Assembly: GCF_003149455.1 (NCBI RefSeq)
Contig: NZ_QFFK01000009.1
Span: 124,001-188,000, forward strand
Direction: 5' to 3'
DNA: 64,000 nt
From: Chitinophaga deserti
Lineage (GTDB): Bacteria; Bacteroidota; Bacteroidia; Chitinophagales; Chitinophagaceae
The translations under genes and the position numbers were made by a program. Of the stretch, positions 54,124 to 62,282 are shown in pieces. The number at the start of each line of letters is the position of its first letter. The stretch's first letter is position 1. Below the pieces are notes generated by a model. The model was not told where the DNA came from and made no database searches. It was given only the letters and a program-made list of their open reading frames with translations.

Positions 54124-55329
54124 ATGAAAAAACTAATGCTCTCGATATTATCCCTGGCTGCGGTACTGGCCTGGGCAGGTTGCTCGAAGATCGACGACTA
54201 CCGCGAATTTGCCGCCGGCAGAATGCATAAGTACGCGGGGAAGGTGGATTCACTCAAACTCTTTCCCGGTAACGGACGCGTTGTGCTGAGCTGGCTGCTG
54301 ATCGCAGATCCTAATGTGAACAAGGTGACCATCAAGTTCAATGGCACCGATTCTGTTACCGTACCGGTAACCCGTTCCCAGCATCAGGATTCCATTACCT
54401 ACGAATTCTCACCATTGCCGGAAGCTACGCATAACTATACGGTGATCACCACCAATACATTTGGCGAACGCTCAGTTCCGGTATATGTTTCCGGGAAATC
54501 GTATGGAGAGAATTACACCAAAGCGCTGCTTAATCGTCCGCTGGAAGATGCCTGGCTGGCAGAGAATGGGAATGCAACCCTGAAATGGGGTGCAAGGGAA
54601 GAAACCTGCCTTGGTGTTAAGATATCCTGGACCAAAAACAATGGTTCCAAAGCGGAGCGTTACCTCGCAGAAGCTACTCCTGAAATTGTGCTGGAAGATT
54701 ATAAACCGGGAACGCCCTTCACTTACCGTACGCTTTTCAAGCCAGAGCCCCTGGCGGTTGATACCTTTTATGCAGCGCCGGTTTCCATGCTGCTGAAGCG
54801 CGAAGTGGTTACGCATAAGTATCTTAAGAATTTCCGCCGTCCCTTTGCTATCGGTGAATGGGATGGTGAGCGGTGGGGTACTCCTGCATACTGGAATGTT
54901 ACTGCATCCGCCAAAACCCGTGGCGGGTTGTATGGCGGGTTCGATAACCTTGGCGGTGCAGCAACATTCGGTTTTGAGAAGTGGGAGGGTGAAACTGCCA
55001 TCAATAACGGTAAAGCTTCGCAAACCGTTACCCTGCCTGCCGGAACCTATGAAGTAGTACTGAATCTGGGAGAAGGTGAATGGTACCTCGGCACCCGTGG
55101 AAACGATGTGCGTTACCTCGCAGCGGCCACTGGTAATGCATTACCCGATTACAACGCTATGGGCAATGCGCTTGTTTATAAGAATTTCTCAGGCCTTACA
55201 CGTTCCGGCATCCGGTTTACGGTAGACGGGACAAGCCCGGTAACAATAGGTTTCGTGATGAACTGGGTATCCTGGGAGGCACAGTTTTTCCGCGCACAGG
55301 AAATTATATTAAATCACATACCCAAATAA
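54124..55329 (+). CDS. DUF4998 domain surface lipoprotein
   Basis: A 401-residue lipoprotein (lipobox Cys 20, AGCSKIDD). The N-terminal part (about 30-220) has the DUF4998 layout of two fibronectin-like domains (YAGKVDSLKLFPGNGRVVLS). The C-terminal part (about 235-401) is a beta-sandwich with GGFDNLGGAATFGFEKWEGE and TLPAGTYEVVLNLGEGEWY, resembling a galactose-binding or DUF5013 domain. It is probably a surface glycan-binding protein working with SusCD. It starts 22 bases after the gene before it and ends 9 bases before the DUF4855 gene. Confidence 0.82.
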   Translation: MKKLMLSILSLAAVLAWAGCSKIDDYREFAAGRMHKYAGKVDSLKLFPGNGRVVLSWLLIADPNVNKVTIKFNGTDSVTVPVTRSQHQDSITYEFSPLPEATHNYTVITTNTFGERSVPVYVSGKSYGENYTKALLNRPLEDAWLAENGNATLKWGAREETCLGVKISWTKNNGSKAERYLAEATPEIVLEDYKPGTPFTYRTLFKPEPLAVDTFYAAPVSMLLKREVVTHKYLKNFRRPFAIGEWDGERWGTPAYWNVTASAKTRGGLYGGFDNLGGAATFGFEKWEGETAINNGKASQTVTLPAGTYEVVLNLGEGEWYLGTRGNDVRYLAAATGNALPDYNAMGNALVYKNFSGLTRSGIRFTVDGTSPVTIGFVMNWVSWEAQFFRAQEIILNHIPK

Positions 55330-55338
55330 TTCTGAAAG

Positions 55339-56463
55339 ATGCTAAAACTGACGATTAGTGGGATGATGGCGATATGGATGACGGTGGCCGGATTGGCCAC
55401 CACATCCTGCCACAAGGCAGCGCTGGATACTGCCGCAAAGCCTTTAACTGTAGCCGGTAAACCCGCGCCGGCCCCGCTGCCTGCATATTACATTTCTGAC
55501 CTGGCACTCATCTACCAGGGCGGTACCCACCGCTTTCCCTGGACGGCCGACCAGCTGAAGCCCTACCTCTTCAGAAGCGGCACAGCAGGGCTTGAATGGC
55601 TGTACGACGGTTTCCTGTTCATTGAGTTCAAAGACAATCTCGGCTACGAATATGCGGAAGGCTATGGCCAGCAGCCCGCAGGCAAAGCACAATGGCTGTG
55701 GCTGCTGCAGCGCAACTTCGAGCAGGGTAAAGCCATCCATGCGCTGGAAGGGATGCTCGACAGCCTAAAGGCACAGGGCCAGATACCCCAGCGTAAAAGA
55801 AAGGTAGTGCTTACCCTGCCGGAACCCATCGGCACGAATGATAACTGGGGTGAGCTGAATGGCCGGCAGATGAACTTCGCCTATATCGCAGACAGGGTAG
55901 CCGCCTGCCAGTGGTACATCGATACCGCCATGACCATGTGGAATGCTGCTAACCTGGAGCACCTGGAACTGAGCGGCTTCTATTGGGTGGCGGAACAGAA
56001 TACAGGAGCGGTGGAGATATTGCCTACGGTTTCGGCGAAGATCCATGAGCGTAACAAACGCTTCTACTGGATCCCCTACTACGGTGCTGCCGGGGCGGCA
56101 CAGTGGAAAACTATGGGCTTCGATATTGCCTATCAGCAGCCTAATTACTTCTTCGACCTCAATTCTCCCTACAGCATTCTCACCGGCGCTATACGGTTTG
56201 CACAACAGAATAAAATGGCGCTTGAAATGGAGTTCGACAACCGGCTCATCACCAATGCCGGTTATCAGAAAAAATATACCGATTATATAAACGAGTTTGA
56301 AAAAGCCGGTGCGTGGAGTAATTTACCTGTCGCTTATTACGAAGGCGGGGGAGCATGGTACGAAATGAGCCTTCAGACGGATCCCGTGATTGTCGGATTG
56401 TACAAGCGGCTTGCAGATATTATCGCCAAAAGACATAGAGACACCGACGCACGTTCTCGGTAA
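55339..56463 (+). CDS. DUF4855 domain lipoprotein, candidate glycan-active enzyme
   Basis: A 374-residue lipoprotein (lipobox Cys 24, TTSCHKAA). The body matches the DUF4855 family: ISDLALIYQGGTHRFPWTAD (about 52-71), EWLYDGFLFIEFKDN, VVLTLPEPIGTNDNWGELNG, and a central region HLELSGFYWVAEQ followed by PYYGAAGAAQWKTMGFD. The alternating strand and helix pattern, with acidic residues at strand ends, suggests a TIM barrel like those of glycoside hydrolases. The activity is not established as far as I know. It is the only plausible hydrolase in this SusCD locus. It lies 9 bases after the DUF4998 gene. Confidence 0.82.
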   Translation: MLKLTISGMMAIWMTVAGLATTSCHKAALDTAAKPLTVAGKPAPAPLPAYYISDLALIYQGGTHRFPWTADQLKPYLFRSGTAGLEWLYDGFLFIEFKDNLGYEYAEGYGQQPAGKAQWLWLLQRNFEQGKAIHALEGMLDSLKAQGQIPQRKRKVVLTLPEPIGTNDNWGELNGRQMNFAYIADRVAACQWYIDTAMTMWNAANLEHLELSGFYWVAEQNTGAVEILPTVSAKIHERNKRFYWIPYYGAAGAAQWKTMGFDIAYQQPNYFFDLNSPYSILTGAIRFAQQNKMALEMEFDNRLITNAGYQKKYTDYINEFEKAGAWSNLPVAYYEGGGAWYEMSLQTDPVIVGLYKRLADIIAKRHRDTDARSR

Positions 56464-56481
56464 AAAAACAGACACACGTTA

Positions 56482-59400
56482 ATGAGAAAATTATGGATGT
56501 TCGGGTGCATGCTGGCATTAGCAGCCTGCTCGCGCAAATCGCCCGGAAACAAAGTATTACTCCTGCAAACCGCAGGCAGCACGGAAACCATTTTAAACGC
56601 CGCAAAAGCCACGGCAGAAGCAAACGGATGGGAAGTTGTGGAGGGAAATAAATACTCCCTCCACCCCGATTCCTTACAGGGAGTCAGAACCATCGTCAGC
56701 AACTGGTCGTACCCCGACAGTCTGGATCACCGTCAGCTCAACGCGCTTCAGCGCTTCCTCGAAGCTGGAGGTACCTGGGCTGTGGCGAAAGACTCCGTGT
56801 TTAAACTGAAGGGATGGCCCTGGCTCAACGATCTGGCTGATAACAGGCAGGTATTTATGAGCGAAGCAGCTGCTATTGATGCAGCCATCCTAAAAGCCGG
56901 CGAGGAAGCTTCCGGGCTTGATTATACCGCATGCACCACAACCGCCATTCCTGAGAATAACCGATACACCTACACGATGCTGGCGCAGGGGCTTGATGAG
57001 CCGCTGCAGCTGGCCGTACTGCCGGGGAACGATGTCATGTTCGCAGAAAGGAAAGGGGCCGTACGCCTTTACCGTGCAAAAGAAAAAGATGTCATCACCC
57101 TCGCCCAGTTTAACGTGTACAGCGGCCTGGAAGATGGATTGCTCGGCGTGGCCCTTGATCCTGAATTCGATAAAAATCACTGGATCTATTTCTTCTACGC
57201 AGTAGGAGGAGATGTACCGGTTAGCCGCCTCACCCGCATGGAAATGCGCGACCAGAAGCTGCTGCCCGAAACAGAGAAAACCCTCCTCGAAATACCCACC
57301 CAGCGCAAGCATTGCTGCCACTCCGCCGGGTATCTTGAGTTCGGTTCCGATAACCTCCTTTACCTCTCCACCGGTGATAATACCAATGCGGAAGAAACAG
57401 AAGGCTATACTCCGGTAGACGAGCGCCCGGGACGCGAACTGGCCGATGATCAGGCTACTTCCGCTTCCTCGGCAGACCTCCGCGGGAAAATCATCCGCAT
57501 CCGCCCCAAAGCAGATGGCACTTATGAGATACCGGATGGAAACCTTTTCCCGAAAGATGGTTCCAAAGGCCGTCCCGAGATTTATGTAATGGGTTGCCGC
57601 AATCCATTCCGCTTTTCGGTAGACCGTAAGAACCAGTATGTTTATTGGGGAGATGTAGGGCCCGATACCAAAGTTCCCGGCAGCGAAGGCACCATCAGCT
57701 ATGATGAGGTAAACCAGGCACGCAAGCCCGGCTTCTTCGGATGGCCGTACTTTTTGGGTGAGAACGAAGGCTTGCCGAAATGGAACTTCGAAACCAAAAC
57801 CGAAGGCCCCAGGCCGGATCCTGCAAAACCCATGAATACATCGCCCAACAATAAGGGTGTGAAAGAACTGCCACCCGCACAGCCGGCCATGATCTGGTTT
57901 GGCGACGGGCCTTCCGCTAAATTCCCTCTCGTGGGTAAAGGCGGACAGAGTGTAATGGCAGGACCTGTTTATTATGCCGATCAGTTCAAGGATGCGGAAT
58001 ACAAACTGTCTGATTACTACGATGGCAAGCTGTTTATCTACGACTGGGTGCGCCGCTGGATCATGGCGGTAACGCTGGATAAGGATCACAACTACGTTCG
58101 CATGGAGCCGTTCCTTGATCACCTGGCGCCCGCAGCACCTATTGATCTGCGCTTCGCGAAAGACGGCTCGCTTTATATGCTGGAGTACGGTACCAACTGG
58201 TTTTCCCGTAACATGGATGCACGCCTCGTCCGTATTACTTATGCAGACGGTAACCGCAGGCCGGTAGCAGGTATTGCGGCCGATGAACTGACGGGCTCCG
58301 CACCCATGACGGTGAACCTTTCCCCAAAAGGCTCTGCTGATCCCGACCGGCAGGATAAACTGCATTACAAATGGAGCATAGAAGGCAGGGAGTACGCAGA
58401 TTCTGCGGTTTCCCACGTCTTCAACAAGCCGGGTGTATACAAGGTGTTGCTGACTGTTACTGACGATCACGAAGCATTTGATACCACCTCCCTCTACATC
58501 AAAGCCGGTAACGCACCGCCAACAGTAAATATCGAAACCGACGCGAATAAAACCTTCTATTGGGACAATGCGCCTTTCCCATACAAAATCACCGCTTCCG
58601 ATAAGGAAGACGGCACCGTGCCACCGGAAAAGATTACGGTAGGCTTCAGCTACATCCCTTATGGCCGCGATATGGCCGGGGTACTTACGCAGGGAGGTGC
58701 ATTACCCGCCCCGAAAGGGAAGGAGCTGTTTTACTCACTCGACTGTAAGGCCTGTCATACCGAGAACACCGTATCCGTAGGCCCCAGCCTGATGGATATT
58801 GCCGGGAAGTATGCCCATAATGAAAAGAACACGGCTTTGCTGGCCGATAAGGTGATCCGTGGTGGCAGCGGCGTTTGGGGCAACAGGCCCATGAGCGCCC
58901 ACCCCGGTATGGCGGTGGAAGAGGCAAAGATGATCGTGGATTATATTTTATCGCTGAAATCTACCGGTACCACCCTCGCTACACAGGGCACACTTGTGCT
59001 GAAAGACCATATCGGCAAATCCGCTTCGGGTGTATACCTGATGAGTGCCCGCTATACCGATGGTGGTGCCAATGGAATTGAAGCGCTTACGGGCCAGCGG
59101 TACATCATGCTCCGCCACCCCAAACTGGAAGCGGAAGACCGGGATTTCGACCACAACATGCATTTCCTGAACTACATCAGCCAGTTGCTCAGTTATGGCA
59201 ATGTGAAAGACGGGAGCTATTTCATGTACAGGAACATCGACCTCACCCGCGTAACCCGTGCCCGGTTCCGGATAATGTTGCAGGGTGCGGGCGGTACGCT
59301 GCAGCTGCATGTATCGGCCAAAGATGGCCCTGTCGTGTGCGAATTGAAGGTGCCTGCGGGTAACAAGGGAGAGTGGGTAGAGCTGGAAGCCCCGGTGCTG

Positions 59401-59493
59401 AATAGCCCCGGCCCCACAGACCTCTACTTTGTATTCAGCAACCCCGGCCAGGGCCAGCTCTTCAGCCTCGACTGGACCCATTTCCTGCAGTAA
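56482..59493 (+). CDS. PQQ-dependent sugar dehydrogenase / PKD / cytochrome c lipoprotein
   Basis: A 1003-residue multidomain lipoprotein (lipobox Cys 16, LAACSRKS). First comes a shortened ThuA-like segment (about 23-140). A glucose/sorbosone dehydrogenase propeller follows (about 165-590), with GLEDGLLGVALDPEFDKNHW, KHCCHSAGYLEFG and RNPFRFSVD, the PQQ and substrate residues of soluble glucose dehydrogenases. Then come a PKD domain (about 590-672), a cytochrome c domain with haem site C755-K-A-C-H759, and a C-terminal beta-sandwich resembling a carbohydrate-binding module (about 815-1003). It probably oxidises a sugar at the cell surface or in the periplasm and passes electrons to its own haem. 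It is the last gene of the locus and is followed by a terminator. Confidence 0.88.
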   Translation: MRKLWMFGCMLALAACSRKSPGNKVLLLQTAGSTETILNAAKATAEANGWEVVEGNKYSLHPDSLQGVRTIVSNWSYPDSLDHRQLNALQRFLEAGGTWAVAKDSVFKLKGWPWLNDLADNRQVFMSEAAAIDAAILKAGEEASGLDYTACTTTAIPENNRYTYTMLAQGLDEPLQLAVLPGNDVMFAERKGAVRLYRAKEKDVITLAQFNVYSGLEDGLLGVALDPEFDKNHWIYFFYAVGGDVPVSRLTRMEMRDQKLLPETEKTLLEIPTQRKHCCHSAGYLEFGSDNLLYLSTGDNTNAEETEGYTPVDERPGRELADDQATSASSADLRGKIIRIRPKADGTYEIPDGNLFPKDGSKGRPEIYVMGCRNPFRFSVDRKNQYVYWGDVGPDTKVPGSEGTISYDEVNQARKPGFFGWPYFLGENEGLPKWNFETKTEGPRPDPAKPMNTSPNNKGVKELPPAQPAMIWFGDGPSAKFPLVGKGGQSVMAGPVYYADQFKDAEYKLSDYYDGKLFIYDWVRRWIMAVTLDKDHNYVRMEPFLDHLAPAAPIDLRFAKDGSLYMLEYGTNWFSRNMDARLVRITYADGNRRPVAGIAADELTGSAPMTVNLSPKGSADPDRQDKLHYKWSIEGREYADSAVSHVFNKPGVYKVLLTVTDDHEAFDTTSLYIKAGNAPPTVNIETDANKTFYWDNAPFPYKITASDKEDGTVPPEKITVGFSYIPYGRDMAGVLTQGGALPAPKGKELFYSLDCKACHTENTVSVGPSLMDIAGKYAHNEKNTALLADKVIRGGSGVWGNRPMSAHPGMAVEEAKMIVDYILSLKSTGTTLATQGTLVLKDHIGKSASGVYLMSARYTDGGANGIEALTGQRYIMLRHPKLEAEDRDFDHNMHFLNYISQLLSYGNVKDGSYFMYRNIDLTRVTRARFRIMLQGAGGTLQLHVSAKDGPVVCELKVPAGNKGEWVELEAPVLNSPGPTDLYFVFSNPGQGQLFSLDWTHFLQ

Positions 59494-59541
59494 AGTAGAA
59501 AACCCGGGCGCGCTGGCAAGAGCCGCTCACCAGATAAAGCA

Positions 59542-59567
59542 AAAGCCGCCCCGCTCCGGGCGGCTTT
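59542..59567 (+). terminator. Terminator of the utilisation locus
   Basis: Stem AAAGCCGCCC/GGGCGGCTTT (59542-59551 with 59558-59567), 6-base loop, then GCTATTTTAA. It resembles the hairpins at 29346 and 60411. Confidence 0.8.
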
Positions 59568-59618
59568 GCTATTTTAAGGGCCATAACCAGCCTGCCAGCC
59601 CCGGCTTACAGGTAAGGT

Positions 59619-59783
59619 AAAGAAGGGTTAAAGAAGGGTTAAAGAAGGGTTAAAGTATACTTAATGTAGGTATAATGTATATCTAGGGTACCTGAAAGCC
59701 CCTGTTAGCGCCCTTTTAGCCCCTAAATAGGGGTAGTTTATATACGAATTACCCTACTATTCACTAACCTTTACCCCCTGGTT
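59619..59783. repeat. Tandem array phased at 11 bp
   Basis: Three perfect copies of AAAGAAGGGTT (59619-59651), then twelve more 11-base units that drift in sequence (AAAGTATACTT, AATGTAGGTAT, AGCGCCCTTTT, ACCCTACTATT and others). Of the 15 units, 14 begin with A and 14 end with T, so a T/A junction recurs every 11 bases over 165 bases. Confidence 0.75.
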
Positions 59784-59901
59784 TGAAAATAAATATCCCC
59801 TGCCAATCACCCTTTTTCCTATTTCGATTACCAATTACAGGACGGGGGCATTAGAAATCAGCTCAGTGTTACCTGCCAATAACCTATTAAAAAATAAATT
59901 C

Positions 59902-60387
59902 ATGAACAAGCGGCGGCGCATTATTCCTCTTCTTTTACTGATAGGGGTTATTTGTAGTTTGTTATTAGGATCGTTTACAGGTTGCCGTGTATTTAAAAAG
60001 CCTGAGCCCCGGTTGCCCGCTAAGTTAACGGTCCGGATATTTAACATCACCCCTGAAAGGGCTGCACTAAAAATTGAAGGGGCATATTACAACCCTAACA
60101 ACTATGCCTTCACTTTTAAAGGCGGTGATCTGGACCTGATGCTGGATACTTTCCACCTGGGGCGCGTTCATCTGGATACTGTTATTGAGGTGCCGGCACA
60201 CGCGGTATTTAATGTGCCGGTAGTTTTAGAGCCTGATTTTAATAAGCTCGGCCAGTCGGGTATTAACCTGGCCGATTCGGTTAAGATCTCTTTTAAAGGA
60301 GATATGAAAGGAAGCGTTGGAGTATTCTCCCGCACTGTGCGGATAGAGTATGAAGGCATCCATTACCTGGATCTGCAGATGCCGTAG
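59902..60387 (+). CDS. LEA type 2-like small lipoprotein
   Basis: A 161-residue lipoprotein from ATG 59902 (the in-frame ATG at 59866 adds an unlikely pre-sequence). The lipobox Cys 28 is in SFTGCRVFKK. The mature part is a single beta-sandwich (KLTVRIFNITPERAALKIEG, then ADSVKISFKGDMKGSVGVFS) with the conserved NPNNYAFTFKGGDL turn of LEA-2/WHy domains. Such proteins are periplasmic or membrane-associated with no defined biochemical role. It is monocistronic with a terminator downstream. Confidence 0.8.
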   Translation: MNKRRRIIPLLLLIGVICSLLLGSFTGCRVFKKPEPRLPAKLTVRIFNITPERAALKIEGAYYNPNNYAFTFKGGDLDLMLDTFHLGRVHLDTVIEVPAHAVFNVPVVLEPDFNKLGQSGINLADSVKISFKGDMKGSVGVFSRTVRIEYEGIHYLDLQMP

Positions 60388-60410
60388 GCCATGAGCTATG
60401 CTGGAATAGG

Positions 60411-60435
60411 AAAGCCGCCTTTTTCGGGCGGCTTT
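60411..60435. terminator. Terminator between LEA-like gene and the convergent thioredoxin-like gene
   Basis: Stem AAAGCCGCC/GGCGGCTTT (60411-60419 with 60427-60435), 7-base loop, then T-rich sequence. Confidence 0.82.
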
Positions 60436-60467
60436 TACGTGTTACTTTTCCGGTTGACGGTATTGAA

Positions 60468-61619
60468 TCAGTGAGGCAATTTTTCTGAAAGGGTGGATTG
60501 TAGCAACCGCAACTCTATGTCGGTTCCTTTAAGATTGTTATAGATTACACGGCCTGATTTGTCGAGCAGGTAAAGCTGGGGGATGGGTGCATATCCCATA
60601 GCATTATACAGCCTGAGGTCTCCATGCACCTGTGTCCAATTCATAGCATGTTTGGTGATGGCCGTGCGGAAGGCCTGAGCATTTTGGTCGATACTGATGG
60701 AGAGTATCGTGAACGGCGCCTGGCGATGTTGTTCATGGATACGCCTGATTACAGGCATTTCGTTGATACAGGGAATACACCAGGAGGCCCAGAATTGTAT
60801 CAGCACATACTTTCCTCTCAATGATTCCGAGGTAATGATATTGTTGTTGATATCCGTTACTGAAAATTCCGGGAAATGTGATTTGGTGGCAATGGCGATT
60901 TTATTATTCAGCACAGATACCATGTATTCCGACGCTTTGGATGATTTGTATTTTTCCGGAAAAATCTTGTTGTATGTAGCCAGCATCGAGTCGGGACTAA
61001 TAACATTGGATTTGTATGTATTATTCAGGAAAGTCCAGAAAGAAGCGTAAAGGCCGGGGTGCTGTCTGATGAATTCCAGTTTTTTGAATATAACGGTATC
61101 ACCCAGATCCAACATTTTCTGAACAAGATTTTCATCCGCGCCGAATCTTCTTTTATTCCGGTGGTAGAAGGCCATCTGGCTGTCTTGCTTTTCTTTTATA
61201 TAGGCATCCAGTTCAAGGCCCCCCATTTCCTCATAAGGAAAGATATTCTTTGAATCCTTTTTGTTTATGTAGAAGGGCTCATTTACCGAATGGCCGGGAG
61301 TTACTGATACGATGATGTTGCCTTTACCGAAGAAAATTCTTTTGGCGAACCCGGCAGTGTCCTGTCCGGGATAAGCCACGAAAATATGGCCATACGGACT
61401 AAAAAGCCTGCCGCGCCAGGTATGTGTTTCATTTAGTTTTAACCGTTGTTCCTGAATGCCATCGTGAATGGAAATGGTGAGCCGGTTGCTGTCCAGTCCC
61501 GGATGGAGTATGAATCTGATGTAAGTTGAATCATTGGCGAAAGCGAAGGTGCTGTAACAGAACAGTGCAGCGGATAGGATGAGCGTTCTTTGAAGCATTA
61601 GAAAGGGAGTCATGGGCAA
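60468..61619 (-). CDS. TlpA-like thioredoxin-fold protein
   Basis: A 383-residue exported redox protein. Met 8 (ATG at 61598) begins a clear signal peptide, MLQRTLILSAALFCYSTFAFA, and may be the real start. The N-terminal 230 residues are a beta-rich then helical domain like the DUF4369-type front part of many Bacteroidota TlpA proteins. The C-terminal thioredoxin domain (about 245-383) has the redox pair Cys 281/Cys 284 in WASWCIPCINEMP and the cis-Pro region YAPIPQLYLLD. It is likely periplasmic, reducing disulfides in an unknown partner. It is isolated from other redox genes. Confidence 0.88.
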   Translation of the reverse strand: MPMTPFLMLQRTLILSAALFCYSTFAFANDSTYIRFILHPGLDSNRLTISIHDGIQEQRLKLNETHTWRGRLFSPYGHIFVAYPGQDTAGFAKRIFFGKGNIIVSVTPGHSVNEPFYINKKDSKNIFPYEEMGGLELDAYIKEKQDSQMAFYHRNKRRFGADENLVQKMLDLGDTVIFKKLEFIRQHPGLYASFWTFLNNTYKSNVISPDSMLATYNKIFPEKYKSSKASEYMVSVLNNKIAIATKSHFPEFSVTDINNNIITSESLRGKYVLIQFWASWCIPCINEMPVIRRIHEQHRQAPFTILSISIDQNAQAFRTAITKHAMNWTQVHGDLRLYNAMGYAPIPQLYLLDKSGRVIYNNLKGTDIELRLLQSTLSEKLPH

Positions 61620-61732
61620 TTGATGTTTCTGTACATGAAGGGAAAGGCTATACGCACATGGTCATGACAGGTAAATTATAGCATTTGAAGTTGCCCGCTA
61701 TGAAATGCTTTGTTAAAAATGGAGGGGATCGT

Positions 61733-61812
61733 GGTTTTGGGTCGGACTCGAACCTGCATACCTTTCGGCACCAGATCCTAAGTCTGGCGTGTCAAGATCA
61801 AATTGCAGCCGC
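61733..61812 (-). pseudogene. Decayed tRNA-Leu copy 3
   Basis: The anticodon-arm and T-loop sequence of tRNA-Leu(UAG) is recognisable (anticodon stem-loop CCAGACTTAGGATCTGG intact). However, the D-arm is degenerate, the T stem is broken and the 3' end (GACCCAAAACC) cannot pair with the 5' end. It lies beyond a strong terminator, so is probably not transcribed with the real gene. Confidence 0.82.
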
Positions 61813-61823
61813 ATCGGAACAAT

Positions 61824-61849
61824 AAAAAAAGGGAACCTATGGTTCCCTT
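61824..61849 (-). terminator. Terminator after decayed tRNA-Leu copy 2
   Basis: On the minus strand a 9-bp stem AAGGGAACC/GGTTCCCTT (61841-61849 with 61829-61837) with a 3-base loop runs into seven T. It is well formed. Confidence 0.7.
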
Positions 61850-61855
61850 AATAAG

Positions 61856-61936
61856 TGCGGATGATAGGACTCGAACCTACATACCTTGCGGCACCAGATC
61901 CTAAGTCTGGGCGTGTCATAATCAAATTGCAGCCGC
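61856..61936 (-). pseudogene. Decayed tRNA-Leu copy 2
   Basis: The 3' half (from ACACGCC through the T-arm and acceptor ATCCGCA) is identical to the functional tRNA-Leu at 62001-62082 except for one extra C before the anticodon stem. The 5' half is diverged: the acceptor is GCGGCTG (one mismatch) and the D-loop lacks its GG. Unlikely to fold as a working tRNA. Confidence 0.82.
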
Positions 61937-61958
61937 ATCAACTGTATAAAGTTCTGGG

Positions 61959-61991
61959 AAAAGAAAAGGGAACACCTGTTACAGTATTCCC
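61959..61991 (-). terminator. Degenerate terminator after tRNA-Leu
   Basis: On the minus strand GGGAA...TTCCC (61987-61991 with 61968-61972) followed by TTTTCTTTT. It is equivalent in position and sequence to the hairpin at 61824-61849 but less perfect. Confidence 0.42.
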
Positions 61992-62000
61992 ATTTAATCG

Positions 62001-62082
62001 TGCGGATGATAGGACTCGAACCTACATACCTTGCGGCACCAGATCCTAAGTCTGGCGTGTCTACCAATTTCACCACATCCGC
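62001..62082 (-). tRNA. tRNA-Leu (anticodon UAG)
   Basis: An 82-nt tRNA with acceptor GCGGATG/CATCCGC, discriminator A, D-loop with GG (AAATTGGTAGA), anticodon stem CCAGA/TCTGG with loop CTTAGGA (anticodon TAG), a short class II variable arm and T-loop TTCGAGT. CCA is not encoded. It is preceded by a good promoter element and followed by two decayed copies of itself. Confidence 0.93.
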
Positions 62083-62096
62083 TTTTTCGAAGGATG

Positions 62097-62104
62097 CAAA
62101 GGTA
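62097..62104 (-). promoter_or_regulatory. tRNA-Leu promoter -7 element
   Basis: TACCTTTG on the minus strand, exact TAnnTTTG, 14 bases before the mature tRNA 5' end, with TTTT at 19-base spacing (62124-62127) as a -33-like element. Confidence 0.6.
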
Positions 62105-62282
62105 TTCTTTTTTAGGAATTATAAAAATTATGGATACAGGAGGGGATGGATTGATTATTAAGTGTCACATTATCAACTTGTTGCGGTTGTTTTGTTTTTT
62201 GAAAAAGCAGGGTAGATAATTTTATCTGCCGCAATGGCAGCATATCCCCGTGTGGTCTCCTTTTTGTACTTTTACGGTTAGC

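Larger units (their letters stand above)
59494..59901. other. Intergenic region with terminator and phased repeats
   Basis: 408 bases without a gene between the dehydrogenase and the LEA-like lipoprotein. It holds the terminator at 59542-59567, an 11-bp phased array at 59619-59783 and about 110 bases of leader sequence for the next gene. Confidence 0.75.

Noticed and set aside
56890..58470. 526-codon open frame on the minus strand
   Set aside because: Antisense to the PQQ dehydrogenase domain; no recognisable protein features.
59723..59734. Short palindrome in the second phased array (CCCTA/TAGGG)
   Set aside because: Too short, and it falls inside the phased units; probably incidental.
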